A DNA stretch of 64,000 bases from an uncultured Bacteroidales bacterium (GTDB lineage Bacteria > Bacteroidota > Bacteroidia > Bacteroidales > Paludibacteraceae). Both the position numbers and the translations under genes were made by a program. Positions 33,514-40,341 of the stretch are shown piece after piece (the first letter of the stretch is position 1; every line of letters starts with the position of its first letter). The stretch spans positions 423-64,422 of the forward strand of contig CADCEV010000013.1 of assembly GCA_902800525.1 (NCBI GenBank), given 5' to 3'. The notes beneath the pieces are model-generated. The model had not been told where the DNA came from, ran no database searches, and saw only the letters and a program-made list of their open reading frames with translations.

Positions 33514-34509
33514 ATGCAGCACTTAATTACATATGCCAAGGATAAAACTACAGGCGAAACTCGAAATATCAAAGATGTTGAGAGTGGCTTGGCATGTAAT
33601 TGTGTGTGCGGTAATTGCGGTGGCGCATTAGAAGCCTGCAAAGGAAAGATTAGGCAACACCACTTCCGTCATTATTCAGTTGCGGAATGTAAGGGTGCAT
33701 GGGAAAGCCAGTTACATTTGCTTTCTAAAGCTATTATAGCGAATAGGAAAATGGTTGCCATCCCAGTGTGGACGGGCCAATATCTCACTCATAATGCAAA
33801 GCAACAAACATTTGAAAGTGTAGAGTTAGAAATCGCTCAAGATGACTTACAGCCGGATTGCTTATGTACTTATATTGATGATGTTGGCAATAAGCAAACA
33901 CTTTGGATTGAGATATTGAACACACATGCCGTTGATGAAGAAAAGGCTAAAAAGATTAAGGAAAGAGGTATCGCTTGTGTGGAAATAGATGTAAGTCAAC
34001 TATTTCAAGAGGCGGAGGTTATAGACGAAGAAACACTTACAGACTTTCTCCTTAATAAAACAGAAAATCGGCAATGGATAAATAATCCTATTGGGGAAAA
34101 GGACGAACAATTCTATATAAGTGAAGCAAGAAAACTGAATCAACAAAGCAATGTTATTCGCTTTATAGAGGAACATTCATTGGATGCCAAACTATTAAAT
34201 AAACTTACTTTCATTTGCTTCTATTTCTATGTACAAGGCTTCAAACTTAATAACCAAACGCACAATTTCTTGTATGATTATATCACGTTTTATAGAAGTC
34301 GAATACATGAGCGTGGAGAAATTGAGCAAAGATTCTTTGTGAGCGCAATGCAGTTTCTAACATGCAATCAAGTGCAATTAAATAGATACCGTCTTCGGAA
34401 TTATACCAAAGAATCTATATTCTGTGCTTTATGCATGGATAGAAAAGGGCTAATAAAAGATTTAGGCAGGAGTATTGACGAGGCAATTAAGCCTGGAAAA
34501 ATGAGATAA
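33514..34509 (+). CDS. Competence protein CoiA-like protein, 331 aa
   Basis: The N terminus has C-x2-C (CVCGNCGGAL) and RQHHFRHYSVAEC, the zinc-binding and H-F-R/A-H features of CoiA-like proteins. A central segment (LWIEILNTHAVDEEKAKKIK, residues about 133-152) fits their nuclease-like core, with I-E and H. CoiA takes part in DNA uptake or recombination in Firmicutes; Bacteroidales versions lie in accessory regions. It begins seven bases after the NERD gene, so both are probably one transcript. Base composition is clearly more A/T-rich than the flanking housekeeping genes. Confidence 0.75.
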   Translation: MQHLITYAKDKTTGETRNIKDVESGLACNCVCGNCGGALEACKGKIRQHHFRHYSVAECKGAWESQLHLLSKAIIANRKMVAIPVWTGQYLTHNAKQQTFESVELEIAQDDLQPDCLCTYIDDVGNKQTLWIEILNTHAVDEEKAKKIKERGIACVEIDVSQLFQEAEVIDEETLTDFLLNKTENRQWINNPIGEKDEQFYISEARKLNQQSNVIRFIEEHSLDAKLLNKLTFICFYFYVQGFKLNNQTHNFLYDYITFYRSRIHERGEIEQRFFVSAMQFLTCNQVQLNRYRLRNYTKESIFCALCMDRKGLIKDLGRSIDEAIKPGKMR

Positions 34510-34528
34510 ATATAATACAATAACAACC

Positions 34529-35017
34529 ATGAAACAATTTTTATTTGTTATGGCAACTGCCTGTATATTAACAGGATGTAGTGTGCTAAATGTGCCAACA
34601 GCTGATGTTAAAGGAAATGTATATAAATATAACTACGTATATGTTATTCCTACAAGTGGGGTAACGTCCAGTTCTGGTGTATATGGCAATCAGTATGGGG
34701 TGTATGGAGGAAGCACAAAAACGGTAAATCCGTCTGAAGTTATAAGCGGTTATCTAATGAAGAAAGGCTACACCACTTTACCAAACGTCGATCCTAATTT
34801 GGCAGAAAACACAATGATTGTTTCTTATGGCTATACGGGAAGAAGGCAGTTATCTTTATTCTCATATGCAAGTTGTGTAATGATCCAATTTAGGGATGCA
34901 AAGACACATGAACTCATAGCCACTTGCGAAGGTGAAGGTTGCGGAGAGGACGAAACAGCAGACATATTGCAAGCTATATATAGTGCGTTAGGAGTGATTT
35001 TTACACCGAAAAAATAA
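34529..35017 (+). CDS. Small lipoprotein, 162 aa
   Basis: Lipoprotein signal MKQFLFVMATACILTGC with acylated Cys 17. The mature part has a Gly/Tyr/Ser-rich loop (SSGVYGNQYGVYGGSTKTV) and a segment that resembles envelope lipoproteins in which Y-L-M-K-K-G-Y is followed by a beta-rich domain. No name can be given. Third gene in the AT-rich cassette. Confidence 0.75.
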   Translation: MKQFLFVMATACILTGCSVLNVPTADVKGNVYKYNYVYVIPTSGVTSSSGVYGNQYGVYGGSTKTVNPSEVISGYLMKKGYTTLPNVDPNLAENTMIVSYGYTGRRQLSLFSYASCVMIQFRDAKTHELIATCEGEGCGEDETADILQAIYSALGVIFTPKK

Positions 35018-35037
35018 CAATTAAAACAAATAATAAA

Positions 35038-35427
35038 ATGAAAAATTGGGGCTTATTTTTAGGAGGAGTTGTAACGGGAGTTATACTAACATTCCTTTTT
35101 GCGTATTTCTACGCATATGGCAGTAACGATGGGCTTTCTGGTGTCACTAATTTTGACCAGCCCGGACAAGTGATAAACGAATCATCTGTTAAGGTGATGC
35201 AAGTGGTTGGCGACAATGCCGCACTAGTACGTGGACAAGACAATGATAGTTACGACGATTGGTATTTGGGCTCAATATATTTACTACGTAATAATGAAGG
35301 TAAGTATTATTGTGACGATGAAATAATTAGGAGACCAGCAGGGAAAAAATTTAGACAAACAGGCATCTATAAATATGAAGCAAAATCGGGAGATTACAAA
35401 ACGGTAGCAATAATTGAAATTAAATAA
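35038..35427 (+). CDS. Membrane-anchored hypothetical protein, 129 aa
   Basis: One N-terminal transmembrane segment (GLFLGGVVTGVILTFLFAYF) followed by a soluble domain of about 100 residues that is probably outside the cytoplasm. No known domain recognised. Last gene of the cassette; a hairpin follows 50 bases after the stop. Confidence 0.65.
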   Translation: MKNWGLFLGGVVTGVILTFLFAYFYAYGSNDGLSGVTNFDQPGQVINESSVKVMQVVGDNAALVRGQDNDSYDDWYLGSIYLLRNNEGKYYCDDEIIRRPAGKKFRQTGIYKYEAKSGDYKTVAIIEIK

Positions 35428-35447
35428 AATCCCCCTCTCGCTTTCTC

Positions 35448-35487
35448 GATAACCCGATAACTCGATCTATCGGAACTCCAGTCTGCT
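35448..35487 (+). repeat. 40-bp repeat at the end of the NERD cassette
   Basis: Matches 45442-45481 with two differences; begins GATAACCCGATAACTCGATC. Both copies lie just after the last stop codon of an AT-rich cassette and run into a terminator stem. Confidence 0.85.
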
Positions 35488-35511
35488 CCACCACAGAGCA
35501 GGCTGGCTTTT
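35478..35511 (+). terminator. Terminator of the NERD cassette
   Basis: CCAGTCTGCTC-7-GAGCAGGCTGG, 11 bp with one G-U, followed by CTTTTTC. Confidence 0.8.
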
Positions 35512-35522
35512 TCTTCGTCTCG

Positions 35523-35760
35523 TTCGCGGTACTTTAGTGCCGCGTTTTTTCTTCGTCTATTTCGTCGGATAACATCCGACACCTTCGTGATCACCTAATC
35601 ACGTGAGCACGTGGTAACGATTTCTTTCTTCTTTTCCCCTGCATTTGATGCCGGCTGTTTCTCGCGTTCCTGCATCGTGCATTGATGCGCGATTTGTATT
35701 ACGTCTCTGACACGGAACAAAGCTCCGCTTTTTCTATGTCCATTACGTCGGATGTTATCC
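35523..35760. repeat. Second cluster of variable-stem palindromes
   Basis: Arms include GCGGTAC/GTGCCGC, GTCGGAT/ATCCGAC (twice, with different loops), GTGAT/ATCAC, GCATC/GATGC and CGGA/TCCG. The words TTTTTCTTCGTC and TTTCTTCGTCTATT precede several of them. Confidence 0.75.
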
Positions 35761-35833
35761 GACGATTTTCACAAAAATCCCATTTTCCTTACTTTTCTAT
35801 CCCACAAAATTTGCATATATCAAAAAAAAGTAG

Positions 35834-35841
35834 TATCTTTG
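35834..35841 (+). promoter_or_regulatory. Promoter box without an obvious protein gene
   Basis: TATCTTTGCACC, with TTGCATATATC and an A-run upstream. It would drive the region 35850-35965, which ends in a hairpin followed by TTTTAT, so a short untranslated RNA is possible. Confidence 0.6.
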
Positions 35842-35983
35842 CACCGAATTTAGATAGTGTTCTTTTTCCCGTTTGGAGCAACCGCTTGTGGCCGTACATT
35901 CCAATGTCCTACAACAGACCGCCTCGCCCCGCAACCGCCTCGACCTAAAATCGAGGTTTTATAAGGGTTAAAAGCATCCAAAA

Positions 35984-36027
35984 GCGCGTGATTAGCGCGT
36001 GATAACCGGGTGGTTACCGCGTCATTA
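35984..36027. repeat. 11-bp tandem repeat, four copies
   Basis: GCGCGTGATTA, GCGCGTGATAA, CCGGGTGGTTA, CCGCGTCATTA in exact succession. Confidence 0.8.
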
Positions 36028-36141
36028 GCCTGTTGTTCCTATAACGTAAGCGGAAGAAAAACATGACGGATACTCGAAATCCTAACTAGAGTTAGAAATC
36101 TTGAAATCCTATAAAATATACCACAAAAACTGTGCCATTCT

Positions 36142-36636
36142 ATGACAAAAGTTAAATTCCATGCACCCGTGGCAGAAATGCACGGAGAATTTGAGAAAAA
36201 TAGCGGAATTATCATGCGCCAAAAGAAGTACCGAGCACCCAACGGCGCGGTTCTCAAAGTCGGTGTCCAGGAGTCTTACAAAATAGCCTATCCGCGCGAT
36301 TTCGACAAAACACCCGCTCAAGGCGCCGAACTTGCCAACATGCGCTCTTTCGGAGAAGTCAGCCGGATGACGACCGAAATCATCCGTTCCGAGCGTTACA
36401 CTGACGAAGAACTTGCCGCAATGACACCCGAAGAACGCGCGCATATAACCGAACTCCGCCTCCGGTTGGAGAACTATCGTACCCGTTTCTATGCTCAGTT
36501 CAAGAAACCCGACCCGGAAGCTCCTTTCGAGAAAAAACTGCATCCCGGCGCATCCAAACTCTACCGGAAGCAGTACTCCAAACTCGACACCTTCATCCAA
36601 GCCCTCCTTCGCCAAAAAACAGCAATAAACAACTAA
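36142..36636 (+). CDS. Conserved hypothetical protein, 164 aa
   Basis: Soluble, charged protein without signal peptide. The opening (KVKFHAPVAEMHGEFEKNSG) has the pattern of small uncharacterised Bacteroidales proteins also suggested by the fragment at 1-79. A later stretch, MTPEERAHITELRLRLENYR, is predicted helical. No known domain. No clear box is visible directly before the ATG; the promoter at 35834 is the nearest. Confidence 0.6.
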   Translation: MTKVKFHAPVAEMHGEFEKNSGIIMRQKKYRAPNGAVLKVGVQESYKIAYPRDFDKTPAQGAELANMRSFGEVSRMTTEIIRSERYTDEELAAMTPEERAHITELRLRLENYRTRFYAQFKKPDPEAPFEKKLHPGASKLYRKQYSKLDTFIQALLRQKTAINN

Positions 36637-36674
36637 AAATCCCTCAAACCCTTGCACATGTGGGATTTTTTTTG

Positions 36675-36682
36675 TACCTTTG
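36675..36682 (+). promoter_or_regulatory. Promoter box for the micro-ORF and xpt
   Basis: TACCTTTGCACTC with TTGCACATGTG and a T-run upstream. Confidence 0.75.
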
Positions 36683-36708
36683 CACTCTCAAACAACAAAG
36701 TTGCATTT

Positions 36709-36762
36709 ATGAACGTCGAAGAGATTCGCGAAATGTTCCTTTTGCGGCTCTTTGAACACTAA
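36709..36762 (+). pseudogene. 17-codon chimera of an MmcQ-type start and an ALDH-type end
   Basis: Encodes MNVEEIREMFLLRLFEH. The first eight residues equal the start of the MmcQ-acetyltransferase fusion at 49933 (MNVEEIREYC), and the last nine match the end of the dehydrogenase fusion at 29353 (KMFLLRLFER) apart from the final residue; DNA agrees too (AATGTTCCTTTTGCG at 36731-36745 and 29321-29335). I infer a deletion that joined the start of one gene to the end of another. It sits between promoter and xpt and may act as a leader ORF. Confidence 0.6.
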
Positions 36763-36774
36763 AAATAAAACATT

Positions 36775-37350
36775 ATGGAAGAACTAAAACAACGAATTTT
36801 GAAAGAGGGGAAAGCGAAGAAAGAGGGAAACATAGTGCTGGTCAGTAGTTTTCTGAATCACCAATTAGACCCGGAACTAATGATGCACTGTGCGCAGGAG
36901 TTCGCGCGCTTGTTTGCCGGCCAGGACATCAATAAGATCGTCACCATTGAAGCGTCCGGTATCGCGCCGGCGATCCTTTTAGGTTATATTATGCACCTGC
37001 CGGTGGTGTTTGTCAAGAAGAGCATCCCGAAGACGGTGGATAAATCCTGGGAATCGTGGGTGTGGTCTTTCACACGCGGCGATCAAAAGACGGTTTGTAT
37101 TGACCGTGCGTTCCTGACCGACAAGGACCGCATCCTCTTCATTGATGATTTTCTGGCGGACGGCCACGCTTCCGGTTCCATCATCCATCTCTGCCGGCAA
37201 TCCGGCGCACAGATAGCAGGAATGGGTTTTCTTGTGGAGAAAGGTTTCGCGAAAGGCGGTCAGTTCCTTCGGGATCACGGCATCCCTTATCACGCACTCG
37301 CCACTATCCGACAGATCAACGACGACAACACGATGGTAGTGGAAGGATAA
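36775..37350 (+). CDS. xpt: Xanthine phosphoribosyltransferase
   Basis: 191 aa, family length. The PRPP-binding loop ILFIDDFLADGHASGS is at about 121-136, and I-E-A-S-G-I-A-P-A precedes it. The enzyme converts xanthine and PRPP to XMP in purine salvage, in the cytoplasm. The promoter is at 36675 with a 17-codon ORF in the leader. No purine riboswitch structure is visible in the leader. Confidence 0.95.
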   Translation: MEELKQRILKEGKAKKEGNIVLVSSFLNHQLDPELMMHCAQEFARLFAGQDINKIVTIEASGIAPAILLGYIMHLPVVFVKKSIPKTVDKSWESWVWSFTRGDQKTVCIDRAFLTDKDRILFIDDFLADGHASGSIIHLCRQSGAQIAGMGFLVEKGFAKGGQFLRDHGIPYHALATIRQINDDNTMVVEG

Positions 37351-37390
37351 GTATTGGGAGTGATCCGATTTTCACATGACATATTTGCAG

Positions 37391-37429
37391 GAAGTGGACA
37401 AAATGGCATGAAAGTGGACAAATTGGCAG
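37391..37429. promoter_or_regulatory. Two tandem 20-bp repeats upstream of the hsp20 promoter
   Basis: AAGTGGACAAAATGGCA (37392-37408) and AAGTGGACAAATTGGCA (37412-37428) differ at one base and are spaced 20 bp, about two helical turns. They end some 13 bases before the -24 box, closer than typical enhancers, so they could be activator or repressor sites. Confidence 0.6.
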
Positions 37430-37441
37430 AGATTTTGGGCT

Positions 37442-37456
37442 TGGCACGTTTATTGC
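37442..37456 (+). promoter_or_regulatory. Sigma-54-type promoter of the hsp20 gene
   Basis: TGGCACG-TTTA-TTGC fits the -24/-12 consensus TGGCACG-N4-TTGC exactly. The predicted transcription start is about 37468. No TAnnTTTG box is seen before this gene, in contrast to almost all others here. Confidence 0.75.
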
Positions 37457-37475
37457 CACTATTAGGGTGAAACGC

Positions 37476-37529
37476 AACTACGCATACTACGCCAACAACG
37501 TAAACTACGCAAACTACGTTAAACATCGT
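37476..37529. repeat. 9-bp tandem repeat in the hsp20 leader
   Basis: AACTACGCA, TACTACGCC, AACAACGTA, AACTACGCA, AACTACGTT and a degenerate sixth copy. The repeat is open in the reading frame of the gene but lies before the ribosome site. Confidence 0.75.
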
Positions 37530-37553
37530 TTAACTAAATTAGGAGGATTGAAT

Positions 37554-38000
37554 ATGAAACCTGCAATGTATCGTAGAAACAGTTGGCTGCCGGCAAACGG
37601 ATGGTTCCCGACCGTATTTGATGAGTTTTTGAACAATGACATGCTGAACACGGCAAGCAATGTGGCGCCTTCAGTTAACGTCAAAGAGAACGAGCACGGC
37701 TATGTAGTGGAGTTGGCTGCTCCGGGCGTTAAGAAAGAGTACTGCCGGGTACACGTCGATGAGGATCACAACTTGTGCGTCGCCATCGAGAACAAGTTCG
37801 AGCATAAGGAAGAAGACAAACATTCGCACTACCTGAGACGCGAGTTTGCGTACACCAACTTCGAGCAAAAGTACACCTTGCCGGACAATGTGGATGAAGC
37901 GAAGATCGCCGCGAAAGTCGAAGATGGTATTCTGACCATCGACCTGCCGAAGATCCAACGCGAAGAAGGCAAGACCGGACGCCAAATCGCCATCTCATAA
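37554..38000 (+). CDS. Hsp20/alpha-crystallin small heat-shock protein
   Basis: 148 aa. The alpha-crystallin domain covers about 45-140, with V-E-L-A-A-P-G-V-K-K-E and AAKVEDGILTIDLPK, the family hallmark A-x-x-x-D-G-V/I-L-x-I. It holds unfolding proteins in a refoldable state in the cytoplasm. AGGAGG at 37541-37546 fixes the ATG at 37554; the open frame further upstream is the repeat-bearing leader. Expression probably depends on sigma-54 and a partner activator, judged from the -24/-12 promoter. Confidence 0.93.
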   Translation: MKPAMYRRNSWLPANGWFPTVFDEFLNNDMLNTASNVAPSVNVKENEHGYVVELAAPGVKKEYCRVHVDEDHNLCVAIENKFEHKEEDKHSHYLRREFAYTNFEQKYTLPDNVDEAKIAAKVEDGILTIDLPKIQREEGKTGRQIAIS

Positions 38001-38021
38001 CGAGGCATGTGTTGCAAAACC

Positions 38022-38051
38022 GGAGCACTCCAAGAGCGAGTGCTCTTTTTT
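38022..38051 (+). terminator. Terminator after hsp20
   Basis: GAGCACTC-CAAGAGC-GAGTGCTC followed by TTTTTT: a perfect 8-bp stem. Confidence 0.85.
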
Positions 38052-38117
38052 GCGTCCGAAAATCCTATAAATGGAAAATTTTTTAATAAAAAACTTGCAC
38101 ATATGGGATTTTTTTTG

Positions 38118-38125
38118 TACTTTTG
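38118..38125 (+). promoter_or_regulatory. Promoter box for the lipoprotein at 38164
   Basis: TACTTTTGCAC with TTGCACATATG and a T-run upstream. Confidence 0.7.
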
Positions 38126-38163
38126 CACAAAATTTCACAATCAACATTAAAATAACCAAAAAA

Positions 38164-38664
38164 ATGAAAAAGATGAGAAATTATGTTTTTGCGTTGCTTG
38201 CGATCATGTTCGTATTCGCAGGATGTAACAAGAAGAGTTCAGACGTGGACTCACGTGATGCTTTTGTCGGGACATACTCCTATGTAACGGATGGCGAGAT
38301 GGAATTCTCCAGTTTTGTGCCCGGGTTAAACCCCGTATTGCCGCTGAAGTCCGAAGGAATCATCAAAATTGAGAAGTTGAGCAAACAGGACTCGGTCCTG
38401 ATCTCGGGTGCTTTCGGCAACAGAGTTGATCCGTTCAAAGCAGTAGTAAAAGGCAATCAACTTGAGTTTGTGGAAGACAGCTACGTTGCTAAGGGACAAA
38501 CGTTTGAGGCGCTAATGACCATCAGCAACAACACGGCTACTTTGGCGAAAGACACGCTTACTTGGGTGGATGATCATGTGGTATGCGATGGCGACATGAT
38601 GAGCGTTGAGATCTCAGGCGAAGGTCACGTTACCATGAAGGCCGCAAAGAAATCCGCATATTAA
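38164..38664 (+). CDS. Lipoprotein of unknown function, 166 aa
   Basis: The signal ends in a lipobox (FVFAGC, Cys 21), followed by a short Lys/Ser tether. The mature domain resembles lipocalin-like or META-like beta proteins in its start (FVGTYSYVTDGEMEF), but no family is certain. It has its own promoter and is followed by another promoter, so it appears monocistronic. The start at 38164 is chosen because it directly precedes the signal peptide and lies after the promoter. Confidence 0.7.
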   Translation: MKKMRNYVFALLAIMFVFAGCNKKSSDVDSRDAFVGTYSYVTDGEMEFSSFVPGLNPVLPLKSEGIIKIEKLSKQDSVLISGAFGNRVDPFKAVVKGNQLEFVEDSYVAKGQTFEALMTISNNTATLAKDTLTWVDDHVVCDGDMMSVEISGEGHVTMKAAKKSAY

Positions 38665-38753
38665 TTCCTGGGGTCTCCGCCATTTTTTGATGCAGACAAC
38701 CCATAAAATCAGCAAAAATCCCGCAAACTCTTGTGTATGTGGGATTTTTTTTG

Positions 38754-38761
38754 TACCTTTG
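38754..38761 (+). promoter_or_regulatory. Promoter box for the polyferredoxin gene
   Basis: TACCTTTGCACC with TTGTGTATGTG and a T-run upstream. Confidence 0.75.
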
Positions 38762-38783
38762 CACCCGAAAACGACTTACATAT

Positions 38784-40274
38784 ATGTTACGAAAAATTCG
38801 AATAAGCCTTGCTGTCATCTGCTTTGTGCTGATCAATCTGCTCTTTCTCGGAGTCAGTTGGGGCATCAGCCAACATATTGCGTGGATAGCGAAGATTCAG
38901 TTCCTGCCGGCTTTGCTGGCATTGGATTACGGCGTTTTGTTAGGGCTGATTGCGCTGACGTTGCTGTTCGGCCGCATCTATTGTTCGGTCATCTGCCCTT
39001 TGGGGGTGATGCAGGATCTGTTCGGCTGGATGGGCAAGAAAGCGAAGAAGAACCGCTATCACCATTCGCCGGAGAAGAAATGGTTGCGTTATGGCGTGTT
39101 GGCGGTGTTTATCATCTGTCTCATCGTTGGTTTTGCGCCGGTGACGACGCTGTTAGCACCTTATTCGGCTTACGGACGAGTAGTCAATTCGCTTTTCCGT
39201 CCGCTGTATGACCTGCTGAACAACGGTTTGGCGACGATAGAGAGCGGGCATGACAGTTATGTCTTCAGCGAAGTGCAGATATGGATGCGGAGTGTGACCA
39301 CGTTTGTGGTGGCGCTTCTGACGATTGTTGTTTTGGGCTTCCTGGCATGGCGTAACGGCCGCACGTATTGCAACACCATCTGTCCGGTCGGCACGATACT
39401 CAGTTTCTTCAGCCGCTTCTCGCTCATGCGCGTGCAACTCAATAAGGAGAAATGCAAGAACTGCTCGCTATGCGAAAAGAACTGCAAGACGTCGGCGATT
39501 GATTTCAAAGCAGGAACCGTAGATGCCTCGCGATGCGTGGCTTGCGGCGATTGTATTGACAAATGCAAACACGATGCGCTGCACTATAGACCGCTAAAAT
39601 CTTCAAATCTTCAAATCTTCAAATCACCGATTACCAATACCAAGCCCGATGCTTCGCGCCGTGCTTTTGTGACCGGAGCGTTACTGGCTACCGGAGCAGC
39701 AGCGATGGCGCAAGCGAAGATCAAAGTAGATGGCGGAATGGCGGTGATAGAAGACAAACTCGTGCCCCAACGCGAGACACCTGTTACGCCGCCGGGTTCG
39801 ATCTCGGCATACAACATGAACCGGCATTGCACGGCGTGTCAGTTATGCGTCAGCGCGTGTCCGAACAATGTGCTGCGACCGAGTACTGACCCGCTGAAAC
39901 TGATGCAGCCGGAGATGTCTTTCGAACGCGGTTACTGCCGTCCGGAGTGTACGCGCTGCTCGCAGGTGTGCCCCACGGGTGCTATCCGCGCGATCACCAA
40001 AGAGGAGAAGACCGCTATTCATATCGGGCATGCCGTGTGGATCGAGCGGAACTGCATCCCCGTGACCAACGGCGACCATTGTGGCGCATGTGCGCGGCAT
40101 TGTCCCGCAGAGGCGATTCAGATGGTGGCGCGCGAGATCAACGGCGCACAAGTCGAAGTGCCCGTGGTCAATACCGAAAAATGTATCGGTTGCGGCAAAT
40201 GCGAGAACTTATGCCCCGCGCGACCCTTTAGTGCCATCTACGTGGAAGGAAACAAAATGCACCAAATCAATTGA
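38784..40274 (+). CDS. NapH-like membrane polyferredoxin, 496 aa
   Basis: Four transmembrane helices in the first 210 residues with the NapH/NosR cysteine signatures CSVICPLG and CNTICPVGT. Then come two [4Fe-4S] sites (CKNCSLCEKNC, CVACGDCIDKC), a linker, an internal twin-arginine-like segment (SRRAFVTGALLATGAAAMA) and four more cysteine sets (CTACQLCVSACP, CRPECTRCSQVCP, CGACARHCP, CIGCGKCENLCP). It probably moves electrons from the quinone pool across the membrane to a periplasmic reductase, perhaps the Tat-exported enzyme encoded next. The linker around residues 271-281 is coded by an 8-bp tandem repeat. It looks like a fusion of a NapH and a NapG/ferredoxin-type protein. Confidence 0.87.
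   Translation: MLRKIRISLAVICFVLINLLFLGVSWGISQHIAWIAKIQFLPALLALDYGVLLGLIALTLLFGRIYCSVICPLGVMQDLFGWMGKKAKKNRYHHSPEKKWLRYGVLAVFIICLIVGFAPVTTLLAPYSAYGRVVNSLFRPLYDLLNNGLATIESGHDSYVFSEVQIWMRSVTTFVVALLTIVVLGFLAWRNGRTYCNTICPVGTILSFFSRFSLMRVQLNKEKCKNCSLCEKNCKTSAIDFKAGTVDASRCVACGDCIDKCKHDALHYRPLKSSNLQIFKSPITNTKPDASRRAFVTGALLATGAAAMAQAKIKVDGGMAVIEDKLVPQRETPVTPPGSISAYNMNRHCTACQLCVSACPNNVLRPSTDPLKLMQPEMSFERGYCRPECTRCSQVCPTGAIRAITKEEKTAIHIGHAVWIERNCIPVTNGDHCGACARHCPAEAIQMVAREINGAQVEVPVVNTEKCIGCGKCENLCPARPFSAIYVEGNKMHQIN
39597..39627. repeat. 8-bp tandem repeat inside the polyferredoxin gene
   Basis: AAATCTTC three times plus a degenerate copy, read as S-S-N-L-Q-I-F-K-S-P in the linker between the membrane half and the Tat-like segment. 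Confidence 0.75.
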
Positions 40275-40277
40275 TAA

Positions 40278-40338
40278 TCGTCAATAAAATTCAATCGTCA
40301 ATAAATCGTAAATCGTAAATCGTCCAATCGTCAATCCC
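40278..40338. repeat. AATCGTA/AATCGTC repeats between the two Fe-S genes
   Basis: The short gap is almost wholly AATCGTCAATA and AATCGTA units, the same class of spacer repeat that appears inside several genes. Confidence 0.7.
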
Positions 40339-40341
40339 ATT

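Larger units (their letters stand above)
35428..36141. other. Intergenic region with shared 3' repeat, palindromes, promoter and 11-bp array
   Basis: No convincing protein gene in 714 bases. From left: a 40-bp repeat shared with 45442-45481, a terminator hairpin (35478-35506), palindromes at 35523-35760, a promoter box (35834-35841), a 14-codon ORF from 35905 (MSYNRPPRPATAST) ending in the hairpin CCTCGA/TCGAGG plus TTTTAT, and an 11-bp tandem array (35984-36027). Confidence 0.65.

Noticed and set aside
36683..36774. Purine riboswitch before xpt
   Set aside because: The leader is short, occupied by a micro-ORF, and shows no three-stem purine aptamer.
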